Positions 29,628 through 39,335 of a stretch of 64,000 nt of DNA are shown in pieces. Made by a program: the position numbers and the translations under genes. Each line of letters opens with the position of its first letter. Positions within the stretch are counted from its first letter, which is position 1. The stretch spans positions 64,001 to 128,000 of the forward strand of contig CAJNDS010000108.1 of assembly GCA_905221605.1 (NCBI GenBank), in the 5' to 3' direction. The notes under the pieces are model-generated. The model saw only the letters and a list, made by a program, of their open reading frames with translations. It was not told the DNA's origin and searched no databases. Source of the DNA: Symbiodinium natans. Lineage: Eukaryota > Sar > Dinophyceae > Suessiales > Symbiodiniaceae.

Positions 29628-29743
29628 CGTATTTCCTTAAGGCCATCATATGCCCCACCACGTCCTACAGGTTGCCATTGGAAACCCTCTGGCGCTGTCT
29701 GCGCCGCTCTCAACCGATCATTGCTGCGCACAGAATCAGCCAT
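29498..29743 (-). CDS. Minus-strand start exon-like frame
   Basis: An ATG at 29743 begins MADSVRSNDRLRAAQTAPEG and FQWQPVGRGGAYDGLKEI, a hydrophilic N-terminus with good codon character. After that the better frame is the one starting at 29627. It may be the N-terminal exon of the same minus-strand gene. Confidence 0.38.
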   Translation of the reverse strand: MADSVRSNDRLRAAQTAPEGFQWQPVGRGGAYDGLKEIRWLQALQAPTLMAPKSMHSSPPLRSFQDKHDHLRIYLQGLAMT

Positions 29744-30401
29744 TTATAAAGCAGGCTAGCAGATGGGTGTAGAGTCCCTATCCCTCTTGACAAAACCCTG
29801 CTTGGTGTCACCTGCAGCTTCCCCCAAGCCAGTTTGGCCCAGCACACCTCTATCCTGTGCAGCCCGCACCCCTCCTTTCAAGCAGACGGCCAAGCCCACT
29901 TTTCAAGCTCATGCAATGAAGAGGTCGAGAAAGCTGTTGCAATAGGTACAGCAAGGCCAAAGCCACAACCAGGACGTAAAGAAAAAAGACTGGAGATGTG
30001 GGCTGAGAAGCCCTAAGCCTGAAACAAAGAAACGCCCGAGAACCCCCAAGAAACCCTAAGCCGCTGAAAGAAGATGTCAGCTGAGAAATGTCGAAGAAAG
30101 AACATGTTGGCTGGACCCTGTCCAATTCCTTCTACGCTGAAGCTGAGACCGTAGGGTAAGGCGCACCGTATGATTCTGGATCGCAGCCGAAACCACTCTG
30201 GGTGTTTGTTTGGGAATGCACTCAAAATTGCACTGAATTGCACCCTGCCAACGCGGGATGTTGGAAAGCGCACGAGCCTCAAAACCTGGTAGTGGCCTCG
30301 CGACCACAGGGCGTGCCATCTTCAAAACACACCCGAATCAATCCTCAATGGGGTCGCCTGATTTGGCGACTTTCGTTTCTTACAAGCGCATCTGGTTCCA
30401 G
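29744..30401. other. No supported gene; degenerate telomere-like motifs
   Basis: Isolated CCCTAA motifs at 30010-30060 and mixed short frames. Nothing else supported. Confidence 0.35.
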
Positions 30402-31155
30402 AAATGTTGAACATCCTTGTCGTGCAGAAAGAGGCCAAGCGCTATAAATGCCAGTGTTTTGGGCATGTTCGCAAATGGCAGAAACGCTTGTGACTTCACG
30501 TCGCGTCGCCAAAACATCATCCTCGTGCCATATCGCCAGAATTATGTTTCTTGAAGCCTGTCCCACAGTGGACACGAGTTGTTAAACCATGGAAAGCGAT
30601 ATGGGCCCCACCTAAAGCGCTAACAATAGTGTGCACACTTAGATACATGCATCCCACAGTCCCATAGTATGTAAAGCGATATGGGGCCCAGGTAAAGTGA
30701 GAACATGGTATTCCGCGACCTCGCACCGTGTAAAGTAATGTTGACTTCACATTAATGATTCCCGCTACAATTTTAAAATCCAGCTGCCGGAACACAATAA
30801 TGTAACCCCCCCACAATTATAAAATCCAGCCCGGAAAACTACTAGTGGTACTACTACCTGATACTAAAACTAATAGTACGTCCTACCAGGATTTAGGCGA
30901 ATATAATTGAGGAGGCCCTGGCCGGAGAGATTGATCAATCAAGGCGGGGGGGGGGGGTTTATGAATGCGAAGTCAACATTAATTTAGTCCGGCGCTGATA
31001 TGTTGCAGAAAGAGGCAGCATGCGCTGTTGTCCGGTGTTTTGGGCAGCTTGTGACTGCGCGTCTTGTCCTTGAAGCGTCAAACATCCTGCGCCGTATGTT
31101 GTAGAAAGAGACCAAAGCGCTGTAACATCCAGTGTTTTGGGCATGGTCGCCATGT
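30402..31155. repeat. Dispersed ~100-bp repeat family, cluster 1
   Basis: Three copies around 30402-30520, 31003-31060 and 31078-31155 share GTTGTAGAAAGAG, CAGTGTTTTGGGCATGGT and GCTTGTGACT. Read on the minus strand they give recurring AQNTG peptides. Between copies are further local repeats: GTAAAGCGATATGGG at about 30590 and 30672, and ACAATTTTAAAATCCAGC at about 30766 and 30813. Likely a SINE-like or satellite family. Confidence 0.75.
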
Positions 31156-31389
31156 GTCTGGACGTTATTATCCCCTCCCCCTCCCGGCCCCCCCCCCCCC
31201 AACCAAAACCTGAACCACTTGAAAAACCTTGCGGTCACGGCCAACGCCGTCAGCCAAAACCTGCATGCTGTGCCAAAACTAGGGCTCCCACTTGACGCCT
31301 TTCTTGTGTTCAAAATTGATGCCCATTCTTTCAGCAATGATGCGCTCTCGTGAGTGTTCAAAAACGCCGTTCTCGCATGTTTTTTTTTG

Positions 31390-31468
31390 TTGTGCGTGTG
31401 CGTGTGCGTGTGCGTGTGCGTGTGCGTGTGCGTGTGCGTGTGCGTGTGCGTGTGTGTGTGTGTGTGTC
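31390..31468. repeat. (GTGTGC)n then (TG)n microsatellite
   Basis: About nine GTGTGC hexamers followed by a short TG run, preceded by a T homopolymer. It may lie in the intron before the frame at 31556. Confidence 0.96.
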
Positions 31469-31555
31469 AAGCCTGTACCTGGGCATCAATTTCAAAAGTG
31501 ACAAGATCTTTGTGGCAGGACTAAAGTTTCAGAGTAGTGCAGAAGTTGTCAAAAA

Positions 31556-31834
31556 TTGTTCATGACTGTTCAAGAGGTGCAGCAGTCAGTGAACTTTCGG
31601 GGAGCAAAATATTCTCAGCATGTCACTCCGTCCTCCAAGGTACTGGAGGATTCAAAAATCGGGCCCTTCAAGGGTGCAGCTGCGATCATTGGCAGCTGTC
31701 CAAGGGGATTCTCTCAGCGTGCTGCAGATGCGAAGATGCCATGGGCCGTCAGCATCAGCTCCACGCGCTCAGGTCAGGATGTACTTTTCCAGGCCGACAC
31801 CATTGTACGATTTGGCTGCGGTGACTCTGACTGA
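31556..31834 (+). CDS. 92-codon exon-like frame, unknown
   Basis: The frame reads VNFRGAKYSQHVTPSSKVLE, DSKIGPFKGAAAIIGSCPRG, and then PWAVSISSTRSGQDVLFQAD and TIVRFGCGDSD, ending TGA 31832-31834. It is among the most protein-like frames in the window (globular, Gly-rich turns). Just upstream another frame reads SDKIFVAGLKFQSSAEVVKN, whose KIFVAGL recalls the RNP2 motif of RNA-recognition motifs. This is only a hint. Confidence 0.45.
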   Translation: MFMTVQEVQQSVNFRGAKYSQHVTPSSKVLEDSKIGPFKGAAAIIGSCPRGFSQRAADAKMPWAVSISSTRSGQDVLFQADTIVRFGCGDSD

Positions 31835-31836
31835 AT

Positions 31837-32052
31837 ATGCCTGAACCCTGCCGGAAAGAGGCTGACCGGCTGGTCATGAACATGAAGGAGATTCTTCGCG
31901 GAGCAAAGCAAATATTCTGCATGGATCACGTGCTTCGCCTTTGCAGGACAGCCAGATTTGGCTTAAGCCTGGCGAGATCAGAGACTCGCCGGAAATGTGA
32001 GAGACTTCAGTTCGACCACGCGATGCTGCATGACGCGCAAAACAGTCCTTAA
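31837..32052 (+). CDS. ATG-initiated exon-like frame
   Basis: ATG 31837 starts MPEPCRKEADRLVMNMKEIL, RGAKQIFCMDHVLRLCRTAR and FGLSLARSETRRKCERLQFD, ending TAA 32050-32052. It is basic and helical, with alternating Cys. It lies in a different phase from 31556-31834, so a splice would be needed to join them. Confidence 0.38.
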   Translation: MPEPCRKEADRLVMNMKEILRGAKQIFCMDHVLRLCRTARFGLSLARSETRRKCERLQFDHAMLHDAQNSP

Positions 32053-32699
32053 GCATGAACGCCGACCGTGCCTCATTCAACAAGGGCTTTGGTAGATTGC
32101 CACGCTAAGCTGTGGAGTCTGGACTTAACGTACAGACTCTCGATAGGAGTCAGAGTCGGTTGGAACTGATCTGTTGGAGTAGGGCCTGAGTAGGGGAAGG
32201 TGCTGTCTCAGCTTGCTTCTGATCCTGCGCAGCCGCGGCGGAGCATTCTTCCATGAATCCCTGTACAGCAGAATGCCAATGCTTGATCTAGAGCCTGATC
32301 GAAAATGATTATGTGATTTTAGGCTTTTTAGGCATGTTGGGTGTACAAAATCGTTGCACGTAGTTCGCTCAACCACACAGCGATACCCATTAGCAATTGG
32401 CATGGCCGGCCAGACAAGGAATGGAGGTGGACCTGGTGGTAGGGAGCATTGCGGGTGGGGACTGCGAAAGCTGATGAACAGCGCTTCCTTGGAAGAGATA
32501 TCACAGTCACTCATTTTCATGTTGCCTGGTGTTTTTGTTTTGCTTGGTGTCGGAGGAATGATAGGGAAGAGTTCCGTGCCCCCCCCCCCCCCAACCGCCT
32601 GTCAGGCTCGGCACCGGATTCCTTGTTCAGCTGCACGTGGGTGCTGGGAGGCTCTCTCCAGCAGTGTGGCCTTGGGAATCCTACTTTCTTGTAGGATTT
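32053..32699. other. Unresolved stretch
   Basis: Minus frame 32125-32520 and plus frames 32354-32707 overlap with no decisive feature. A poly-C run lies at about 32579-32592. Confidence 0.35.
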
Positions 32700-32714
32700 G
32701 TTTTTGAAGTGCGG

Positions 32715-33250
32715 GCATGGATACTCTGGCCAACGGATGCACTGTCAGCATGGACATGATCATCGTGCGGGCAGGTGTGCCCTGGCCGGTGGATGGACTG
32801 GCAGCATGTTGTTGTCATGGATGTACCATAGGTGGTCTCGTCGCGCCGGCATGGTCGCTCTGGCAACTTGAAGCCTTGTTACCAAGACGGTCATCGTGAA
32901 GCCTGGATGCGCTGGGCAGTGGATGCACTGGTAGCGTGGATGTTATCATCGCACGGGCGGGCATGTGTGCTTTGGCCCATGGATGCACAGGAAACATGGA
33001 CAATATCGTGTGGGCATGGATACTTTGGCCAGCGGGTGCACTGGTAACATGGACGCTCTGGCCAATGGATTCGCATGGACGGAATCATCGTGTAGACAAG
33101 CTTTCTTTGGCCAGTGGATGCACAGGAAGCACGGACACGATCATCGTGCGGCATGGCTGCTGTGGCCAATTGGATGCACTGGTAGCATTGACATTATCAT
33201 CATCGTGCGCGCATAGGTGCTCTGGCCAATGGATGCATTGGTAGCTTGGA
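32715..33250. repeat. Degenerate ~51-57-bp minisatellite
   Basis: The motifs GGATGCACTGGTAGCATGGA, TCATCGTGCGGGCATGG and CTCTGGCCAATGGATGC recur about nine times, near 32729, 32782, 32921, 32971, 33025, 33114, 33171 and 33226. Spacing and identity vary, so the array is old. Open frames with WPMDALV-like repeats follow from it. Confidence 0.85.
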
Positions 33251-33338
33251 CTTTAGCACCAAAAACCCAAAAACACTGACAGAGATTCCGAAGAACACAA
33301 AAAAACAGAAACCACAAAGCACACAACAAACATATAGT

Positions 33339-33401
33339 ATTTTAAATTAGGGGCGCGAAATAGAAGTCTTTATTAACGCGCCAGAATACTAATTTTAAAA
33401 T
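33339..33401. repeat. Nested foldback in an AT-rich segment
   Basis: ATTTTAAATTAG (33339-33350) pairs with CTAATTTTAAAAT (33389-33401) with one bulge. Inside, GGCGCG (33352-33357) pairs with CGCGCC (33377-33382), flanked by AAATA/TATT. The 63-bp structure resembles a MITE core. Confidence 0.55.
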
Positions 33402-33458
33402 CTTCTTCGACGCTCATTAATTCTCTTATTGTGTCGGTATAAGAATAGTGTTTGCATG

Positions 33459-33508
33459 ACGGGCCAATAATAATCATTCACTGGCCCGTAGTATTATTCT
33501 GGTGGCCC
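33459..33508. repeat. Second palindrome with alternative partners
   Basis: ACGGGCCA (33459-33466) is exactly complementary to TGGCCCGT (33482-33489). GGGCCAATAATA can also pair with TATTATT..TGGCCC further right (33491-33508). Two competing hairpins share the left arm. Confidence 0.5.
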
Positions 33509-33639
33509 TGTATGTCTTCTTGTTGGGCCGCAGGTTTTGTTCGCACAGTTCATGCACTTCATGCTTCATGTCACTCGTTGTATGTGCATTGACTGTGCTC
33601 GCTACACTTATGAAAATCATTATTCATATTATTACGGGA

Positions 33640-33860
33640 ACGTTAAACGTCCTTGCGCAGTACGTTGTACAAAGAGTCTAAAACGCTGTAAACACCAGTG
33701 TTTTGGGGCGCTTGTGACTGGTGACAGCGCGTCTTATTCCAGCAACGTCGCTCGTCCTTGTGCAGTATGTTCAGTATGTTGTACAAAAAGCACGATCGTA
33801 CACATGGAGGCGGAAATGCTGTAAGTGCCAGTGGTTTGAGCATGGTTGCCATGTCGAGGT
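33640..33860. repeat. Dispersed ~100-bp repeat family, cluster 2
   Basis: Two copies (about 33640-33735 and 33745-33860) of the family seen at 30.4-31.2 kb share CCTTG(C/T)GCAGTA, GTTGTACAAA, CCAGTGTTTTGGGG and GCATGGTTGCCATG. The minus strand again reads PQNTG with YSVLDSLYNVL. Confidence 0.72.
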
Positions 33861-34136
33861 CTAAGGTGGTCTATTCTTAATCAAAAGTGTCTTTAGTTTT
33901 GTGCTCCCTGGTCTCTCCCCCCCCCCCTTTATCCCCGAGCCGCGAAGTTCGCCGCATAATTGCGGGTAACCATTGTCAATATGGGTACCCTCTATAGCGA
34001 CAGTATCTCATAGTACAACGCGTGCAACATTAACCGGCTGCAAACAGCAATGATGGCCTGGAAAAAACTCAGCCGCTGTGACACTGGAACGTTCGATCAC
34101 GCAAAATCGGGATGACGCCTTGGATGCCATCGATAC

Positions 34137-35010
34137 ATGAAGGAAGCATCTTCATCATGTGAGGACGAACCTCTCGCTGAACGGGAAAGCGGGATTTCCA
34201 TCGAGATGGGATTTCCATCGAGATCAACCGCGATGTCTCAGCGGGGCAAACTGATTGGGCCAAACCAGCAAGTACTGAGCAAGAACACTCCAACAGCAGG
34301 CCTTCAAAGCGATGACGAGCTTGTGATGATCGTCACGGAAATCCCTGTTTGCGCTCGCTCATGGGATCGGCGTTCGCCGCGATTCTGCGCGATGCGTCCG
34401 CAGTAACTTGGGGCTCGCCGGTGATGGACGGCGACAGCAGGAACGTGAAACATCATTGGGAAATGCAAAAGAAACGCAAGCTTCCAAAGGGGCATTCGCG
34501 GCAATATTGACCGATGGCACTGTTGTGACATCGGGCAGCAAACGGGCTGGCAGCGACAATGCAAAGGTTCAGTCTCGATTGAAAGGCGTGACGCAACGTA
34601 GGCATCATCGTCAGCGTCTGCGGCGATCTTGACTGATGGATCATTCGATGCTTGGGGCGACCTTGAGACTGGCGGTGATGGCATCGCAGTCCGGTTGTAG
34701 TTGCAAGGCGTGACACATTTGTCAGGCTTCCACAAAAGTCTTCGCTGCGATCCTGCAAGACGTTCAGCAGGTTCAAGCTTCTCTCACAGCCCTTGCAGCC
34801 ATACGAAGCGGTGACCTGCAGGGGGCGATGCTGCTAGTGGCGGCGACAGCAGCGGCCTCCCGCAGCAACTAAAAGACGTTCAGGCATGCTTTTTGCCGCT
34901 ATCCTGGCCGATAGCTGCATTGTTCCAATCTGGCGGTGACAGCAGCAAGGTGCAAATCCGACGGATCCGGAACGTGACGCATATTTAAGCTACCACATGC
35001 GCGTTTGTTG
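34137..35010 (+). pseudogene. Decayed ubiquitin-like + RCC1/HERC-type repeat gene
   Basis: A ubiquitin-like tail is seen at about 34250-34341 (LIGPNQQVLSKN, LQSDDELVMIVTEI). RCC1-type repeats follow: SAFAAILRDASAVTWGS at 34364 (frame 2), GAFAAILTDGTVVTSGS near 34492 (frame 1), SAAILTDGSFDAWGD at 34611 (frame 0, with a TAG at 34698-34700), FAAILQDVQQVQAS at 34741 (frame 1), FAAILADSCIVPIW at 34892 (frame 2) and GGDSSKVQIRR at 34932 (frame 0). Intact relatives in Symbiodiniaceae carry a UBL domain followed by many A-F-A-A-I-L-x-D-G-x-V-V-T-W-G repeats and are often labelled HERC-like. Here each repeat lies in a new frame, so no full product can be made. Annotation is from family knowledge, not a search. 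Confidence 0.75.
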
Positions 35011-36262
35011 CAATCCAAAGACAGGGTCTGTCGTGACAGCGGCAAGCGGAGGGTAGCCGAAGTCTGCAAAGACTAGAGGAGGAATTGGATAGGCAAGGAA
35101 AGTTTCAAATAAAAATCTTGCGTGTATCCAGGACGCTCTCAGCAGACTTGCCGCAACGTTACCAATCGGCTGGAGTGGGTGCTCCCCATTGCTCCCCTAT
35201 TGCTGCAGGAGAGGGAGCAGCCGTCTGGAGAGTCGAAAGCTTTACAGAACGGTCGGCTTTAAGCGCACCAGCTGCTGAATCCCGAGGCTTTTTTTGTGGG
35301 ACCCTTATGAGGGTTTGCGTTTTCCTTCAGCATTCCCTTGGTTTTTGGCACCCAAAAAAAAATCCTGCAAAATTTTGCCCGTCTGTGTTTTGATTGCCAC
35401 ATTCTAAAGATCCTACGATTGTTCCCGCCAAGAATCCACTGCCATGCAATCAAGAGATTGGTCCCCGAAAGACGCTTGACTCGGTACTCCTCGTCCGGCA
35501 TTCTGGTGTCGGTGCTCGTGGGGAAGGCCATGAAAGCACAACTCGCCACATCGTGGGGGGACACCCCTGCGTGCATTGCACGAGCACCGCCCAAGCGCTG
35601 ACCTTGTTCACCCTCTGCTGGAAGCAGACGCGCCCGGCACACTTTTGGCAGAGGACGCGGCACGTTACCTGAGCTCGATTGTTTCCCTGCACCAACCTGG
35701 GCTAACTTGCTGGCGACGCGAACGAGGCGTGCCCGGCCTTCGGAAGATCGGAATGACAAACGCGTGCTCGAGTTTTTTTTTGAATTGGGCTTGACGTCTA
35801 GGGGGCTGTTGCTGTCACAGGAAGCCCCAATAAGCCGCATGGCACTGCTTCTCCGCGGACCCGAGTCCGTTTTGGCAGGGGTCAACTTAATTCAGACTTC
35901 CGAGATAGATAACAGGAAAAATGGGGGTGGAGGGGCGGGGGGCAGGCGCAGCCACCCCCGATTGATTCCCACCAACGATCGGCGACAGTGGACACGCGTA
36001 TGGGGTCTGTAGTGAAGCCACGGAGTATCACGGAGTGGTGACCAGGTTTCGGAATGCGAGCTCCTGAAAACGTAGGCGATGTTCGCGTTCGCGATTGTTG
36101 CCACATTGATTGTGATTTTGAAAGTAGATGTTTGTGTGGCTGCCGCGGGCAATGAACAGTTCCTGTTTTTACGCACAGAGATGAACGGGTGCAACACTAT
36201 AAAACTTTCTTGATGCGCATGTTCTTGTGTGCATGCATACACAATCTTTTGGCGCGCGCATG
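35011..36262. other. Unresolved stretch, minus frame open
   Basis: A 208-codon minus frame (35259-35885) contains EEYRVKRLSGTNLLIAWQWI and a basic C-terminal half, but I cannot assign it. Given the neighbouring retroelement fragments it could be transposon-derived. An A homopolymer lies at 35350. Confidence 0.3.
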
Positions 36263-36389
36263 TCATTCTGGTCTGCGAGAGAAACGACAAAAACCAGCGC
36301 ATGTGCAGCAACTGTTGCTTCGCGGCGAACAATTCACCCACGAACCTTGGGACGCGGTGAGACAGGGAGGAAGCCCGGCCCCATCGACG

Positions 36390-36604
36390 ACCCGCGCGAC
36401 GGCATGGTCAAGGGGCAGCGCACGCACGGCCACGACACCCGAAGTAGCACAGGCCGCGCGGTGGTCACTGAGCGGGTCAAACTCCCCATGGCAGCGGCAT
36501 CTGCGCGGCGCGAGTGGGAGGGGAAATCGCAGGCGGCGCAGCGGAAGAGCCCGGTACTGCGCGCTGGGGATGGAGAGCTCGTCGCGAGTGGGAAGGACAT
36601 TCAA
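36390..36604 (-). mobile_element. Non-LTR retrotransposon fragment: C-terminal end of reverse transcriptase
   Basis: On the minus strand the frame reads SIPSAQYRALPLRRLRFPLP, then RRCRCHGEFDPLSDHRAACA and TSGVVAVRALPLDHAVARV. The C-x-C...D-P-L-x-D-H-x-x-x-C pattern is the Cys/His cluster after the RT thumb in reverse transcriptases abundant in Symbiodiniaceae. Similarity ends abruptly at about 36390. The frame then continues as unrelated sequence. Upstream (36605-37344, minus) a long open frame has no RT motifs. Confidence 0.75.
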
Positions 36605-37298
36605 GGCACGATGGCAAAGGGCCCGGCCTGCGATAGCAGCAGCGCTCGAGAGGTCAGGAAGGTGCGTGTCCTAGGCGCGCGCGTCGCAGGCCTTGAAGGG
36701 CCAAGGGTCACGGGAGGTGTCTCCGCCGCCTTGGGGAGGGGGCGCAGTGGCTGCGCCGGTGCAAACGGCCGCCCAGTCCGCAGTTTCTCGTCCGAGCGCT
36801 CGCAGGTGCGTTTGCGAGGACGGCGGCAGCGGTAAGCCGCCAGTAGACTGACGCCGACGGATGTTTGACTTCCTGCGTAGTCGTATGTGGTCGTAAAAAG
36901 GCGCGTCGGAGAAAAAAAAACTGAACAAATTTGGGTTGGAGGACGCATCAGCTGCGCCACGTTCACTTTCCTGCGTCTGCTGCAGCGCAGGGGCGTCGGC
37001 TCACTTCTAGATCTGCCCAGTGACGCCCGCGAGGGCGGACACCTGAGCATCCTTAGCGACGATCTTTTTCCCTTTTTGAAAGGCACCCATGCAAGGGAAT
37101 TGCTTTGGGAACCTGCACGAAAGTGTGCGGGACCGTGGCCGCGGAAGCGCTCTCCGAAAACCCCCGCAGGAGCAACGAAACACAAGTCTGCGAAGTTTAA
37201 CGTGAAGGCGCCGCGGAACCCTACATACATGGGGGGGACCTTTGTTAATGTAATCAGGGGGTGTTCCTCCACGTCCAAGGCGTCCCCTGCTGCGATAC

Positions 37299-37930
37299 AT
37301 GTGTAGATGGTCAGCTGAACGTTCAGCACGCCCCGTGCGCCCACGTGGCACGCCCTGCTGCGCCCACCATCTTAAAGATTCTGCACGGATGCGGGCGCTA
37401 CTGTTGCGACGCATGTCCTCGTGCGGGATCTCGACGTGGTCCCTGTCCGCCCGGACGAAAGACGCATGGAGGTTCTCGCGACCGGCCTGTCCCACCTTCC
37501 CACCTTTGCCACCTTCCCACCTTCCCCTTTCCCACCCTTCCCACCTATCCCACCTTTCCCACCTTTCCCACCTTTCCACCCTTCCCACCTTCTCAGCTTC
37601 CCACCTTCCCACCTTCCCACCTTTCCCACCTTCCCACCTTTCCCACCTTTCCCACCTTCCCACCTTTCCGTTGACACCACACTGGCGTCATCCCTCCGCA
37701 GCTGACAACCCACGCCGAGACGGACGGAGGCCGCACGGCTGGGGCAGCTCTGCCTGTCGCTCAACGCGCCATGGCCCAGACATACCCGGAGTTTGCTTCC
37801 GGTCACCGCTGCCGGCTTGTCGTGCGTGGCATTGACGTTAGGGGGTGCTGGAGCCCTCAGCCCGCTGAATTTGCCCGGCAGCCGGGCCTGCGCCGCTCCC
37901 CTGCGCAGTGGCCTGCACGCACTGCCGAGC
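37299..37930 (+). mobile_element. Non-LTR retrotransposon fragment: region distal to the RT Cys/His cluster
   Basis: On the plus strand, pieces in different frames read ARMRALLLRRM, VRDLDVVPVRPDERRMEVLA, then after the 9-bp array VDTTLAS and TYPEFASGHRCRLVVRGIDV. The block order D-L-x-V-V-P-V-x-P-x-E-R-R, D-T-T-L-x-S, T-Y-P-E-x-x-x-G-x-R-C-R-L-V-V is that of the C-terminal part of the same type of retroelement. The frame changes several times, so it is dead. The orientation is opposite to the fragment at 36390-36604. Confidence 0.7.
37497..37668. repeat. CCCACCTTT-type minisatellite inside the retroelement fragment
   Basis: About 18 imperfect 8-9-bp units (CCCACCTTT/CCCACCTTC) lie between the segments encoding EVLATGLS and VDTTLAS, where related elements have only about ten residues. 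Confidence 0.93.
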
Positions 37931-38884
37931 AACCGCGCGGTTCTTTGCAGCCAGCCTTTCCCTTCTGGCGCTGCCAGCGTGGATGGAGACACACCGCTGC
38001 TCAGCGACGTCTTTGCTGACTCTTCTGAGCAGCCTCCCCGCGCCCAGCCGCATGCCGTAATTGGGTTTGTTGCTTTGGTGCTGGGCACATGCGTTGGGAC
38101 CGCGTTGTGGACGGACATACACAAGGAGCGCCCATAAAAGTTACTTGTTGGGGTGCCCAGGAGGTGCGGGCGAGGCGCGCAAATGAAACCATAAGGGGTG
38201 CGATGGGGTCCCCCTACTCTCACCGCAACAGCCCCCTGCCTTACATGCCGATCTCACGGTCCAGGCCGTTGCAATTGAATCCGTGCTTCAACAATTCCAC
38301 CCGAGAACCATGCCCGGTCTTCCCTATTATTGCATACGCATTCCAAACATCGAAGCTGTCCGCGTGTGGCGATCGACCAACTTTCAGCGACCCCGACGCA
38401 TGTTCGAGTTTGTATTTCGCAGACCACCGCGCGGGCCTCGCGCAAGGTCGCGCGACCCTCTCGCAGGGTCCCAAATATGCCCCTCCCCAGAACAATGGAT
38501 TTCCTTCACGCTGCATGCGAAGTTGCTCAGCAGGGGCGAATGGGGGGAAGTCCTCGGACCAAAGTTGCTCAGCACGGGCGAGAATCATGCAGGAATGGCT
38601 GTAAAACCAACCGAAAAACCATGTGCCCCTGCAGTTTCGCAATTCACAACCGCTTACAAATGCTGTTTTCAGGCTTCTCAACCCACTGTGCAGAGCTCCG
38701 GTGCCATTCTTGTAAAAAGGCGCGAAAGCTCTCAAAAGCCATGTGCGCCTGGGGTTTCGCTGTTGCTGGGCCGACTTTACACCGCCTGGGGTGACTTCCT
38801 TCCTCTGCCTTGTTTTGCTGTGTGCCGCAGGGGTTGGGCCGACTTTACACCCGGGTGGGTCGAGATAAACCCGGGGCTTGTAGC
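37931..38884. other. Unresolved; minus frame continues past retroelement homology
   Basis: The 314-codon minus frame 38241-39185 loses RT similarity after about 38980. Its remaining 240 residues are unassigned. GTTGCTCAGCA(C/G)GGGCGA recurs near 38521 and 38564. The overlapping plus frames repeat CATGTGC(C/G)CCTG at about 38619 and 38740, together with TTTCGC. These look like an internal duplication. Confidence 0.35.
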
Positions 38885-39260
38885 TTGAAAACAATTTTGT
38901 ACGTAATTTTGAGGACCGCAATCGGACGCCAGTTCTGTACCAAAGACTTGTCGCCCGTCTTAGGCAGCATGGTAAAACGGTATTTTTCCATGACTGCTCC
39001 ACATAACCGGTCGATAGCACCTTGTTGTACAAACCCAACAAGCACGTCAATAGGTTATCAGTTGCAATCGAAAACATCTCCAGCACCAGCCCATCGCAAT
39101 CTGCTGTCTTGCCATGTCGCAAGTTCTTGAGCGCTTGTTTCAGCTCATGAAGGTGGAACGGTGGCACGACATCATGCGAGCACACATGAGCTCACATGCG
39201 GACCTTGCATTTCCATGCGGTCAGGCGCGAAAATTAAACTGTCCTCCAAATACTTTGTAA
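38885..39260 (-). mobile_element. Non-LTR retrotransposon fragment: N-terminal part of reverse transcriptase
   Basis: The minus strand reads KYLEDSLIFAPDRMEMQ, then PPFHLHELKQALKNLRHGKT, ADCDGLVLEMFSIATDNLLT and YNKVLSTGYVEQSWKNT. After a frameshift near 38975 it reads TMLPKTGDKSLVQNWRPIAV and LKITYK. Order and spacing match RT motifs 0-2 of non-LTR elements, in which the L-P-K-x-G-D and W-R-P-I segments are typical. Catalytic YxDD-containing parts are missing, so it is a truncated, dead copy. Confidence 0.8.
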
Positions 39261-39335
39261 ATTCATGTGGCGATGGACCCTCCCTGGTGTTTTTTTCTGC
39301 TCTGCAAGGGTTGTGGTAAACATCCTCAATCCGAT

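Noticed and set aside
36601-37344. 247-codon minus frame between the two retroelement pieces
   Set aside because: No RT or endonuclease motifs, and biased Arg/Pro/Ser composition typical of the antisense of GC-rich sequence. Kept only as context.
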